Origin: Triglochin maritima
Taxonomy: Eukaryota > Streptophyta > Magnoliopsida > Alismatales > Juncaginaceae
DNA: 64,000 nt
Assembly: GCA_963682175.1 (NCBI GenBank)
Contig: OY821790.1
Coordinates: 2,492,501-2,556,500, forward strand
Direction of reading: 5' to 3'
Part shown: positions 1 to 10,865 of the stretch, piece by piece
Position numbering within the stretch: position 1 is the stretch's first letter
Layout: each line of letters begins with the position of its first letter
Position numbers and translations under genes: made by a program
Notes under the pieces: generated by a model
Database searches by the model: none
Seen by the model: the letters and a program-made list of their open reading frames with translations, nothing else
Told to the model about the DNA's origin: nothing

Positions 1-1330
1 GACCGTTCATCCTATCTATTTTGCCTGTTAGAAATCAGTCGACCGACATATACATTTTGTTCGACCGTTTCTTCATATCTTGTTTTACTGTTATATTTCG
101 ATCGACCGAAATAGTTGTTCTGTTCGACCGTTTCACCTTGTCGAGTGAGAAATTATTTTACCAAATACAAATCTTTCAGCCTATCTCTTATCGACACGTG
201 TCCTCTGAGTGGGACTTTCGGTCGACCGAAAGTTCATATCTGTTCGACCGATTGTTTTCCGTATTTGTATTTATTATTACTGTTATACTTGTCGTATACT
301 CCAATGGTCGTATACACATTTTCCTAACTAACCCAAGTTTGGATTTAGTGTTTCAGTCAACCGGACTTCCCTTTACGGTCGACCGTCTTGATTCTTCCCT
401 GTCTCATTTTTACTGGGCATTTTCGGTCGAACTTTGCACTTACCTCGTTCGACCGATTACACTTGTTGTTATCGGGTCTTAAATCAAACATGTCAACCGG
501 TCGACCGAAACTCTATTCACGATCGACCGAAACTTAAGTCTTTTCCAGACCCAGTGCTACTATCTCTTTTCGGTCGAACTGGTATTCCAAACCGTTCGAC
601 CGATCACTTAAGTTCGAGCCAAGTTGGATCGACCGTTAGCATCTTCGTTCGACCGAACCAAGCACTGCTTATAATCGGTCGACCGTGTAACGCGATCCGG
701 TCGACCGTTTGTCGCTAGAAATCTGTCCTGCAATTTCTGATTTGTGTTTTCTTACACATCTTTCCATCACTTCAATCCCAACGGCTAGAACTTATTTGGA
801 GCTTATAAATAGAGCTTAGAACACTCATACAAGGTCACCAATCTTTCTCTAAGTTCAAAATCTCATTACTACTTCCAAATTGCTCTAAACCCTTGTGCTC
901 ATAATCTTCTCACTTGAAACCATCTTCATTAGATTGCATCATCCATTTCAAGTGCCAAGATTAGTTGCTGAAGTTTTATTCTTCAAGAGTTGTACAAGCT
1001 TCCGGAGTGAAGCTCTTCTCGGGTTGTGAGAAGGTGGTCCAAGCAAGGCGAGGGTGTTCGCAAAGCTTGTGGTGTAAAGGCGTGATCTCGGCCCGCAACG
1101 GAGATCGGATTAGTGGAGGACGCGAAGTTGCTCGAGTAAGAGCAATTCCTAAGAGAGGACTAGGATCCGGTGGTTGGATCCAAACCTCTATACACCCGGA
1201 GTAGTGGTTTGTTTGTTCTCTCTTTAATATTATTGTTTGATCTTTGAATTTGGCATAGTTATCTTTATTACCGTAATTAGTCTATTCACCCCCTCCCCTA
1301 GTCTAAATTTAGGGGCTAGTAGATCCTACA
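1..1330 (+). repeat. LTR of a SIRE-like copia element, 3' part (family L1)
   Basis: The window opens inside the U3 of an LTR. U3 (1-720) is packed with TCGACCG-type palindromes, often in pairs 22 bp apart (for example 219 and 241, 676 and 698). A TATA box follows at 804-811. The R/U5 leader (about 1000-1210) contains 'aggcgagggtgttcgcaa', also seen in the other SIRE-like LTRs of this window. The LTR ends 'gatcctaca' at 1330. A reverse-strand relative lies at 34165-35552 and fragments at 37093-37758. No primer-binding site follows, so this is a 3' LTR, a solo LTR or a truncated piece. Translated frames here (repeated RSTD/FGRP words) are by-products of the palindrome, not genes. Confidence 0.75.
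804..811 (+). promoter_or_regulatory. TATA box of the L1 LTR
   Basis: TATAAATA sits between the palindrome-rich U3 and the conserved R/U5 leader, the usual place of an LTR promoter. An mRNA start about 30 bp downstream is inferred. Confidence 0.55.
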
Positions 1331-1334
1331 CGAA

Positions 1335-2275
1335 GTCGGTCTAAAATGTGTCCAGAATAAGTCTAGAATCGTGTCCATAAAGAATGTGTCCAGAATCAGT
1401 CCAGATTGTGTCCAGAATCAGTCCATAATGTGTCCAATCCAGAAAGGACATAGTTCTGGACACGCTTGTCCAAACTCAGTCCAAAATGGACATAGTTCTT
1501 GACTCTATCCAAACTTAGTTCAGAACTGTGTCCATTCTGGATGAGTCAGGATTGAGTCAGGACTGAGCTTAGACAAGCGTGTCTAGAACCGTTTCCATTC
1601 TGGACGAGTCTGGATTGAGTCTAGACGGATTGTGGACAAGCGTTTCCAGAACTATGTCCATTCTGGATAGAGTTTGGAAAGAGTTTGGACGAGTCTGGAT
1701 GGAATCTGGACGAGTCTGGAAGTGTTTGGACAGAGTCTGGACTGAGTTTGGAGGAGTTTGGACAGAGTCCAGAACTGTGTCCATTCTGGACTGAGTTTGA
1801 ACAAGCGTGTCTAGAACTGTGTCCTTTCTAGAAGAGTTTGGACACACTATAGATTGATTCTGGACACAATCTGGACTGATTCTGGACACATTCTTTATGG
1901 ACACGATTCTGGACTTATTCTGGACATGAATTTGCACACGATTTTGGACTGAATCTTGACAAGATTTTGGACACGATTCTGGACTGACTCTGGACATGAT
2001 TCTGGACACTATCTAGACAGATTCTGGACACATTCTTTATGGACACGATTCTAGACTGACTTTGTACACGATTCTGGACACGATTCTGGATTGATTCTAG
2101 ACACATTATGGACTTACTTTGAATACGATTCTGGACACGATTTTGGACTAAATTTGGACAAACTCTGGACTAAGACTAGACACGATTCTGGACACACTAT
2201 GGACACCATTTTAGACTAAATTTGGACTGATTCTGGACTAACTTTGGATACGATTCTGGACACGAATGTGAACAG
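1335..2275. repeat. Degenerate TCTGGAC / GTCCAGA repeat field
   Basis: About 940 bp consist of diverged short words built on TCTGGACA or its complement, at irregular spacings of roughly 12-25 bp. The left part (about 1340-1450) carries mainly the GTCCAGA orientation. After a mixed zone (about 1450-1560) nearly all copies read TCTGGAC. It starts directly after the L1 LTR end. Long open frames through it encode only low-complexity SRMDTVLD/VQNQS-type peptide and are not credible genes. I do not recognise the repeat. Confidence 0.8.
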
Positions 2276-2418
2276 CCGTGTCCTTTTTCGGAAACAAATT
2301 GTTTTCTTATCGGGAATCATAAATTATTGGTGATTTAAAACGAATGATTCGCCTTTATGGGAAGATGCCTTGGCAACTGACATTGCAGCTCACACGACAC
2401 GCGTCCGTGTATCACGAC

Positions 2419-3960
2419 CTAGTCATCAATAAAGGTAACAAAATACTTTTGTCCTGTAAAACATGGATTGAAAGGTCCACACACATCCGTATGAATCAAA
2501 TGTAGAGTACTTTGGCATCTTGTGGCATCTTTCCGGTATGTGTTGGTTGTCTTTGCCTTTATACAATCAACACAGGTGTTAAAATCAACGAAATCTAATG
2601 ATCCCAAAAGACTATTTTTCACTAATCTCTTCACCCTCTTTTGGGATATATGTCCTAACCTTTTATGCCACAACATACTTGAGTTACCCTGTAACTGCAT
2701 CTTTTATTAGAAACCAAAGAGACATCATGTTGCCAACTTAAAGACATATTAAGTCTAAATAGGCCATCAATAATACATGTCCCAATGGGCTTAGAACCTT
2801 TAATTAAAGACAGTCCTGAATCAGTAAACAAAGCATTGTAATTGTCTTTAACTAATTTAACAACAGATATTAAGTTTCTCTGCAATGATGGAACATAAAA
2901 ACAATCTTTTAAATTTAAAGTCTCTCCAGAATCTAACGTAATAGTGTAGTCTCCCAGTGACTTGACATGCAATCACATTTGGTTGCCCAAAACGACAAAC
3001 TTTTCACATTCAGCAAGAGGTCGCCTTATCAGGAACCCCTGCAATTTAGTTGAAATGTGCATTGTGGCAACTGAATCAATCCACCAAATTGATACAGGAA
3101 CAGAAGCTAAATTTGATTCATGGCATGCAACAAAGATTATATTACCTGAATTCCTTTTCTTTAGCCATTGTTGATACTTAGCACAATCCTTCTTTAGATG
3201 TCCAGATTTCTTGCAGAAGTAGCATTTGACCTTATTGATGGGCTTGCTAGCCACACCGAGAGAATGCTTCCTCTCAGAATTGTTCTGAACCTTTTTCCTT
3301 TTGGATTTCTGGCCTTTTATCCCATGAAAAACCAAATTCACGGCATTCATCTTATCACAAAGTTGTCTCTCTTCCTCTTGAACACACTTAGTCAACAATT
3401 CAGTGATTGACCATTCATCCTTATGTGTGTTATAAGAAACCTTAAAAAGATCATACTCAGTTGGCAATGTATGTAAGATGAAGTGGACCAAAAAAGAATC
3501 AGCAATGGTAATTTTCATGTCATTTAGCTTTCCAGCAACATCTCGCATGCTCATAATATATTCTCTTATATTTCCTTTCCCAGTATAGCGCATGGAAGTG
3601 AACCTTTGAATCAGGGCACTTGCCTTTGCCTTGTCAGATCCAACAAACTATTTTTCGATAGTACCCAGATACACAGTCAATGAGGTGTCAGGTGTCACAG
3701 GACTCCTGATATCCCTAGGCACATGTTGTAGCATGTACTGCAAAGACAGTCTATTGGATCTTTCTCATTTCTCAAAAAACGCATTTACATCCACATTGCT
3801 TTCGTTTGTAAGTGCAGCCGGCGGAGCTGGCACTCGAAAGCAAAGGTCGAGATCAAGCAAACCCAATTGGAACAAAATTGACTCTTTCCACTCAAGGAAG
3901 TTTGTGTCATTCAACAAAGGCACACGAACCAAACCCTTTTCAACTGAAAAAATTAAAATT
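2419..3960 (-). pseudogene. Copia-type gag-pol pseudogene fragment, reverse strand
   Basis: Read on the minus strand from about 3960, the translation gives a copia Gag N-terminus (a NFLEWKESI-type segment), the middle of Gag, a zinc knuckle CYFCKKSGHLKKDC at about 3190-3240, a protease region, the GAG-pre-integrase motif LWHKRLGHIS, and the start of the integrase core ending VTFIDD at about 2419, where homology stops. It is dead. In-frame stops occur where Trp, Tyr and Arg codons would be expected (near 3775, 3650 and 2973), and there is a frameshift near 2700. The protease signature reads DSV instead of DSG. Reverse transcriptase and RNase H are absent. No LTR or primer site belonging to it was recognised. 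Confidence 0.85.
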
Positions 3961-6891
3961 TACTCACATAAATAATTTTATTTAAACATATAAACCAGAT
4001 CCACACATGTTTAATATTAACAAAATGCATTGTCACTACTTCTACATTGGCAGAAATAACAACATGCTAGTAGTTAATCAAAGTAACATGAAATCAATTT
4101 CACTTACATCAAGGTCTATGCAACATAACTTCGTTGGAAGTTTAAATATTACATATTCATTACATAAGTAAAACCATTTCACCCATTTAGATACGAGCAT
4201 AACCTATTCACGTTGGTGAAGATTAGCTAATCTCATTTATCTAAACGCAACTAGAACGTCAACCTCATGTAACCGAGACAATCAATTCTTCCTACCTGGT
4301 GTCACATAGGTGAGATGCCAAGTCATCCGAATTAAAAGCTCTTACAAACTTTCACGAAGTTTTCTTACACAATTTAGGTTAAAAATTGAATAACGACATA
4401 ATAATGCTAAACAACAATTTAAGGCATGATAAACATAGCTTAAATATCCTTTAATAGTATTGTAGTCTAAATATTTAAAGTCTGTCACAAAACAGTCCAA
4501 ATTGTCCTAATATGCAAAGAAAACTACTGCTGTCAGGTCCAATTTGTCCTTATATGTAATTTCGAAAAATATAATTATCCTGATACAAATAAATTCCGCA
4601 AAAAATACACAGACCATTTCATATTTCAGATTATATACTACTAATTTTTCGGTCCGAAATTCCTTGTAAAATGCGTTGTAGAAAAACCTTAAACAATGCA
4701 CAAGATAAGGACTAAAAATTAATTTCAGAAAGTAATTGATGTTTCTGAAAATTCCAGCAGCATAATTCTGAAAAAATGACAAATTAACATGCTAACTCGT
4801 AATTAAAACAAGAAAATTAACATGTCAGGATGACCTAATAGCAAGGTAGATATTTTGAATTCAAAAACTATAGCACATGCATAGACCAAACATGCATAAT
4901 ATTGACTTTATGGGTGAATTTGCAAACGTCATATGATTATTCATTTAATTAACAGCAAAATGGATTTGTCCCAAATCCATATAATAATGAAATCATATCA
5001 TTTGCATTGTGACAATAGATCTAGGAATAATTACCTAAAGAAAACGTTCCACATAAATGGAAAGTCATTATCTAATGTCAATCAATGATATAAATTATCA
5101 TTCGCTTACCAAATAAAGAGTAATAGTTAACGTTATAGAAACTAATGCACCCAATTAAAACATGCAAATATGTTAACTATTCGATAAATAAAAAAGAAAA
5201 CTCACGTTTGAAATATCCAAAACGTTTCCAATTCCAAAAGTTGCCAAAAAAATAACATTACCTTGAATAAGGAAAGAGACATTAAACTTTCCAAACAAAC
5301 CTTCCTTATTGTTTCCAAATCTAGTTCCAACTTTGACAGGGAAAAGGCAAAATAACGTAATTTGCCAATGCTTGGAGATAACCTCTTCTTTGATGCACTT
5401 TATCAAGAAAAAAAGGTAACATCCAACAAATTACAATTGCAACAGGCCTTCTTCATAAACGAAAATAACCACAAGAAGCAAAACGTGGTCATATAAGTCG
5501 ACTTTAACAGTAAACGGAAAACGATGAAATTAAGCAAATCATGCATAGGCAAACTCCACGTGATTCAATGAATTTAACATCTCTTGTGAATTAACAACGT
5601 GAAGGTCACAAAAACATGCAAGAAATGCCAAAGTTTTCGTATCAATTCACACACCTTTACGGGATGCCGAGAACTTTCAATTTTACCCCAAATCCGTAAT
5701 ACGTTCAACCACATAAATATGTCCCATGAATACGAAAATCGGAAAACAAAAGACAGATTCTAAGTTTACGAAACATGAATCTTTTGCAACATGTGAAAAA
5801 ACTTCGATAAAAAATCAAGAGAAAAACGACACAAACCGTAGCTCTTCGTTGATGGAACATTATGGAACTTACTTGACGATGTCATGTCGTTCTTCTCAAT
5901 ACCCGGTTGAAGTCTTCTCGCAATCCCCACAAACACCGCCTCTGAACTCCTTTGGGTCGAGCCTCTCTCTCACAGAGATGATGGAGATCACACAAGGGAT
6001 GTATGCAGTGTTGTGTTGAAACTTGAAACCCTAGAGCTCTTTATATAGCACGTCACATAACGTGTTATAATACACCCTACTACCACTTTACCTTAGCGTG
6101 TTTCCTAATAGGCTAGCTTACTTAATCGATTAAGTTAGTTAAGTCACCTTTAGTTTGACATCAGGACTTAGGTCCAACAAAACATATAATATGTTTGATC
6201 ATAGCAAACTGAATTTTGTGTTACATAAGCTCACATTATCTTAAATAATATGTTACAAACTTGAACCTATTCAATCTTTAAACCATGCATCCTCTCACCA
6301 AATGAGCTTAATAATATTATTGTTTATCTAAACAGCTGTAGTTATATAATGTGTAAAAATCGCTTTTGAAGTTGAGATTTAATACCGGTTGTCGGGTGAT
6401 TTTGGACACAATCTGAATTTTTGGGGTCTGAATATTTCATAACTTGAAATAACCATACATGACCTACTGGATTCGATTTAGGTCGGTTTTCGGTTAAATC
6501 CATCCTGATGTACACCCCTACTTAGTTACAAGTCACATAATCTCAAATTTCCAACTTATAAGACCATAATAAGAGATATATTTGCAAGTTGCAAATACCT
6601 GTTAGCTTCTAAAAATTGTCTCTAACTTATTCTGTTTATTTACATGCAGAAAAGCAAAAGAAAGAATATGATGAACTACCTCTGTTGTTGCAAGGCCTGA
6701 TTTACAGGAAACAAATTACAGTTTAATGATAATGTTATGGTTCCATTAAAGCTGCAGATCAGTTTCATGAATCTTGTAGTGTTTTCTTGTGCTACACAGG
6801 TTATAAAAAATATTGCAACAGTGTGATTATTTTTCCCATAAAAAATACAAGTTTGTGAGATCATAATTGTGGAACTTTCTTGATGGGTTTA
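3961..6891. other. AT-rich stretch without recognisable genes
   Basis: Almost 3 kb with only short shadow frames. A TATATAAA box on the minus strand (6040-6047) precedes a leader-like reverse-strand segment, 'ctctagggtttcaagtttc', which could be the promoter of a decayed element or gene. I could not attach a coding region to it. Confidence 0.5.
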
Positions 6892-7563
6892 TGTAACATC
6901 TCGAAACAGCGAAAATTTAAAATTTTAAACAATCAAGAGATTACCCAGATAAAATCATCCACGAGAATGTCACTCAAATAAATTAACAGTCGGTGCACCA
7001 ATAATACAACAGAGTTTGTCAAAAGACGTGATTACAACAATACAATGAAAAGACAGATAAAGCAATCACGACGGCCTCGAAGAGTCCGATGAGGATCCTG
7101 ACCCAAAAATGTGTGTGTCCGCTGTCACCACCCGACAGAACCTACTACGGTCCTGAAACATGAATCAAACAACGATGCCTGAGTTTCCCATTAGGAAACC
7201 TCGTATGTCAAGTTCACCTATATGCATGCAATAGTACGGTAAATGAATCTATCATACTAGTAGCATGTCATGTCACATCTGCAATGCATCAACTCCCTCA
7301 AAAGGTAAACGAGACCTCAGTCCAACAACAACGACCCTCAACAGGGTCCACAAGGACATCAGTCCAGCAACAACAACGGGTCTCCCTCGGAAACCTACCG
7401 TAGGCACATACGGTCTTACGGACAGTACGCGACGCGTCCCCCCACACGCGACTACTCGAGCCAAAGGGATCGGTGAGGAGCATCCGCACTTCCGCGCAAG
7501 GAACCACGTGGTCTACACCACCTTCGACGGAGCCGTAGCCCGGTCGGTCAACATCCCAGGATA

Positions 7564-7790
7564 GGTGCCCAATCGGGGATCATCGCTGGCACAACATCAG
7601 CGGCATTGTCGGCACAACATCGGCGGTACAACATACATCCGACACAACATCGGACGGTACAACCACAAGTCAGAACATCGTCGGCACCATCATCGCCTGC
7701 AAAACCTCGGCGGCATCGCCGACACAACCTTGGCGGTACAGCATACGTCCGGCACAACATCGGACGGATCCAGACCGTAGTCTGTAGGGT
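7564..7790. repeat. Minisatellite of CGGCACAACAT-like units
   Basis: Imperfect direct repeats built on 'cggcacaacatcggcggtac', with roughly 10-45 bp periodicities (7590-7640, 7690-7770). Both strands stay open through it only because of this composition. Confidence 0.6.
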
Positions 7791-8061
7791 CATCATGCTC
7801 CACGAGCCATGCGTCACACGCATTGGGATCCGTGATCCCTCAGGTCTGCTACTCATCAGAGAGTAAGGCAACAACACGTCACACCACGTCCAATACGTAG
7901 GTGGCGCGACCCAAGTGTCCACACTCTTCCACACGGCGGTCCCTGGGCGGCACGAGCACGTGCCCGCCGTCACCTCCCGGCTCACGCTCTAAGCGAGAAC
8001 ACGGTTTTCTGTGGACAGAGTTGACACAAACACAAGACCAAGAATCCAGTTCTGCACACAA

Positions 8062-8560
8062 ACGGTCGACCGAAAAAGCCTAACCGGTCGACCGTCCCCA
8101 ATAGGTCTGGTCGACCGGAAGTCTACAATGGTCGAACTATTCTGCGCATCACTAAAGTCCAAACGGTCGAACAACAGTCTAAAACCGGTCGACCGAACAC
8201 GAGGTCAAAATCCGGAGTTGGTGAAAATCACCAAAGACTATTCGGTCGACCGACTCAGGGGTCCCGGTCGACCGAAAACTACCACGGTCATCCTAATAGT
8301 CTACGTCATATAACAGTCGAACAATATACATAAAACGGTCGAACAACATGCATAAATATCAAGTACACTTAAGTTCCGGTCGACCCAAAAGCAAGGAACG
8401 GTCGACCAAAATCCAACAGCAAGCCTCCAACTCACCAACACATAAGCAATCGGTCGACCGCCACTCTGACATCGTTCGATCGGTGATGGTTAAAGTCTGG
8501 CAAAAAGGTAAAACCGGTCGATCGCCCGAAGGTACCGGTCGACCGTTGGTCGACAGCAAC
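8062..8560. repeat. Paired CGGTCGACCG palindrome cluster
   Basis: At least ten copies or near copies, many in pairs with a 12-bp spacer (for example 8063 and 8085, spacing 22 bp). Variants include CGGTCGAACA and CGGTCGACCC at the partner position. This is the same module found in the copia LTR U3 regions elsewhere in the window. Confidence 0.85.
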
Positions 8561-9055
8561 CTTGCGTCAGCCAAGGATTTTACGCCGTATCTCGTCGCCG
8601 GCGAGGTCTCCGACCTCCCGCGACCAACCCAAACTTCCCACCAACATGGGGAACAACAAAACCAAACTAATAAGTCGGCATACCTCGACGAGAAGACGGA
8701 GCACACCGGAGTTCGCTCGACGTCAACGCTCGACAGCACCCTCCGATCCGCGACCGCACGCGGGCCTCCTCGTACCCGACCTCCGCGCCTCACGCCGGAG
8801 CAACCTCCACGCCTCCTGGTCGCCGGAAGAGAAGAAGAAAGGGTGAGAGAATGCAAGAGTGAGAGAGAGAGAGGGATGTGTGGTTTTCTCTCTAACCAAG
8901 CACAACACCCAACCAAACTCATCACCCTACACTCCTATCCCATCACACCATACAGCCCACCATTATTCACCTCCTCTTCCCCATGTTAATCCCCCACTAA
9001 TCATGGGATTAACCCAAAACAAGGTTAAGGACTTAACACTTTCAGTGGGCTCAAC

Positions 9056-9922
9056 CTGAAATTCATGTCTTGGATCACAAATGATAAATCCTAACTACGC
9101 ACCATAAGAATTGAATGAAACTGCAAGTTCTACTGCTGATGAGTTTCAGAACTATCATAACTCATCGATCTCATGTAATGTCAGTACGAATTGCTTATCT
9201 CCTAAAACTAAAATCACCCTAATGGCCTGAGAATAGTTGAAGTAAATAGTAAATCAGATGGAACTCATGAATTCCTAATAAATGAAATCATTCTCATGTT
9301 TTTTTTCTTTTTTCTTTTTGACAATTTTTTATACTTAAAAACTTTCTCCTTGTATAACAAATATTCATTACTGAACACACCTAAACTTCTTTTTTTGTTT
9401 TTTTCAAGTGGGAAATGATTTTGAATGTGACAATTTAGACTTGCTCCACTCTGCATCGTAGGACTCGGTTGGTTTCTTGGTCTTTGTACTCAAAACTTCT
9501 GGATTATATAATGTAGTCCAATCAAGGAGAGTCAAGTACAAGTACATATCTGATAAATTATTGGATTTTAGGAAAAAAATTATCCCCTCATTGCTGTTTC
9601 AGGTTGAGGAAATTTGTGGCATTTAGTGAGATGCCTTGATGTTTTGGTTACTCATCTGGTCTACAATTAAGTATAATTTTGAGATATTTGTTTCCTTTTA
9701 CTCTTGAGTCTCTGAGATTGCAAAAATTCAGATGTAAACAACCAATAAAGCACATGTCTATACGTTTTCGAGTATTTTAATTTTCTAAAAAAGGTCAACA
9801 TCACACAAATATATTTTTATCATATTTACGAAAATGCATAAGCATATACCATAGTGCGGGTAAAATGCTTATAGAATGAAGAAATTTCTTCACAGAGACA
9901 TGAATAGAGAGTAAAATACAAA
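9056..9922. other. AT-rich spacer, nothing recognised
   Basis: Homopolymer-rich intergenic sequence with T-runs at 9299-9325 and 9390-9403 and no credible frame. It ends at the CATAC target duplication of the next element. Confidence 0.6.
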
Positions 9923-9927
9923 CATAC
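9923..9927. repeat. Target-site duplication CATAC, left copy
   Basis: CATAC directly precedes the 5' LTR. The identical 5 bp (15709-15713) follow the 3' LTR, which fixes both borders of the copia element between them. Confidence 0.85.
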
Positions 9928-10423
9928 TGTTGTTGTTTACCTTGAATATGTGTTTAAAGTATTAATGCAGAAAACCAGACGATCGGTCGACCAGAAGAAG
10001 TGTTTCGGTCGACCAGATGTGTGTTGGATTGTCCAGCAAAGTGTCTGTCGTTTTTTGGTCGACCGGAATCTAGGATTCGGTCGACCGGGCACACAATTGG
10101 AGTTGGGCAAAAGTTACTGTCAATTTTCGGTCGACCGGAAACATTCGAGGAGCTGGGAGAAAAGTGCTTGTTGAATTTCGGTCGATCGGAACTTAAGTGT
10201 ACGGTCGACCGCGTATGCACTCGCGCAAGCCAGAAAAGTTTCTGTCGTTTTTCGGTCGACCGGTACTCCAATTTCGGTCGACCGGTAAAAGCTGGTTCGC
10301 GATACGGTTATTGGATCGGTCGACCGAAGCACCCGTTTGGTCGACCGTTTGGACCCAGTTCTGCCCACGTTTTGCATATTTCTCCACACGATTTTGGTGC
10401 AATTAATACTTGTTTAGGCCTAC

Positions 10424-10431
10424 TATATAAA
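10424..10431 (+). promoter_or_regulatory. TATA box of element A 5' LTR
   Basis: TATATAAA lies downstream of the palindrome cluster. The same box is kept in the 3' LTR at 15349-15356. Confidence 0.7.
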
Positions 10432-10492
10432 GGCAATTTCGTTCCCATTTGTTTAAGGTTAATTCATATTGTCTACTTTGCATTCTTGAGAG

Positions 10493-10496
<4 letters not shown>

Positions 10497-10535
<39 letters not shown>
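10497..10535 (+). repeat. (AG)n microsatellite in element A leader
   Basis: About 19 AG units in the transcribed leader. The 3' LTR has a much shorter tract (about 15421-15439), so it changed after insertion. Confidence 0.85.
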
Positions 10536-10536
<1 letters not shown>

Positions 10537-10804
10537 ATCCTTGTGATTCGGTGGGAGAGATTTGAGCCGGGTTTATTTCGTCGGTTCGTTCGCGTCTCCT
10601 GTAAGCATCTCTTGTAATACGTTTCTTTATAGTGGATTTGGAGTTGTGTCGTCCGTGGTTTTTCCCTGATTGGATTTCCACGTTAATCTTGCGTGTTTTG
10701 TGTGGTTTGGATTTTGGATTTGCGTTTTATTCTCAAGTTTAGCCAATTGGATTTGCGATTTCTGTTCGGCTGCGTATTTGAGATTGGTTTTAATTCCTAA
10801 CAAC

Positions 10805-10816
10805 TGGTATCAGAGC
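10805..10816 (+). promoter_or_regulatory. Primer-binding site (initiator tRNA-Met type)
   Basis: TGGTATCAGAGC, the standard plant copia primer site complementary to the 3' end of initiator tRNA-Met, two bases after the LTR end. Confidence 0.9.
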
Positions 10817-10865
10817 ATTTGGTCTGAATTTTAGGGATTTTTCATCAATCTTTTGTCAAGTACAC

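Larger units (their letters stand above)
6892..9055. repeat. Possible gypsy-type LTR or related repeat, boundaries uncertain
   Basis: The segment starts TGTAACATCTCGAAAC, the style of many plant Ty3/gypsy LTR starts. It is more GC-rich than its surroundings and holds a CGGCACAACAT minisatellite (7564-7790) and a dense palindrome cluster (8062-8560). No gag-pol is attached and I found no matching target duplication, so the right end (about 9055) is a guess from the composition change. Open frames across 7265-8990 overlap each other on both strands, lack any domain, and are treated as noise. Confidence 0.35.
9928..10802 (+). repeat. 5' LTR of element A
   Basis: 875 bp, TGTTGTTGTT...CCTAACA. 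U3 carries palindrome pairs at 9984/10006, 10056/10078, 10179/10202, 10253/10275 and 10317/10339 (spacing 22-23 bp). The TATA box is at 10424-10431, followed by an (AG)n tract at about 10497-10535 that is longer than in the 3' LTR. The end is fixed by comparison with the 3' LTR and by the primer site two bases later. Confidence 0.92.

Noticed and set aside
1569..2009. 146-codon minus-strand frame
   Set aside because: Low-complexity peptide produced by the TCTGGAC repeat field; no domain.
3631..3975. 114-codon plus-strand frame
   Set aside because: The reverse strand carries recognisable copia Gag in this stretch, so the plus frame is a shadow.
8062..8560. Regularly spaced palindromic repeats resembling a CRISPR array
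   Set aside because: Plant nuclear DNA with LTR context. Repeats are 10 bp, spacers 12 bp, and pairs are irregularly placed. There are no cas genes.
8348..8989. 213-codon plus frame and 188-codon minus frame
   Set aside because: Mutually overlapping, no domain, located in GC-rich repeat sequence; no supporting signals.
9954..10617. Overlapping open frames on both strands in LTRs with repeated FGRP, RSTD and VDR peptides (also 21-718, 8011-8313, 14876-15470)
   Set aside because: They are translations of the CGGTCGACCG palindrome, which lacks stop codons. They occur in all frames and only in LTR U3 sequence.
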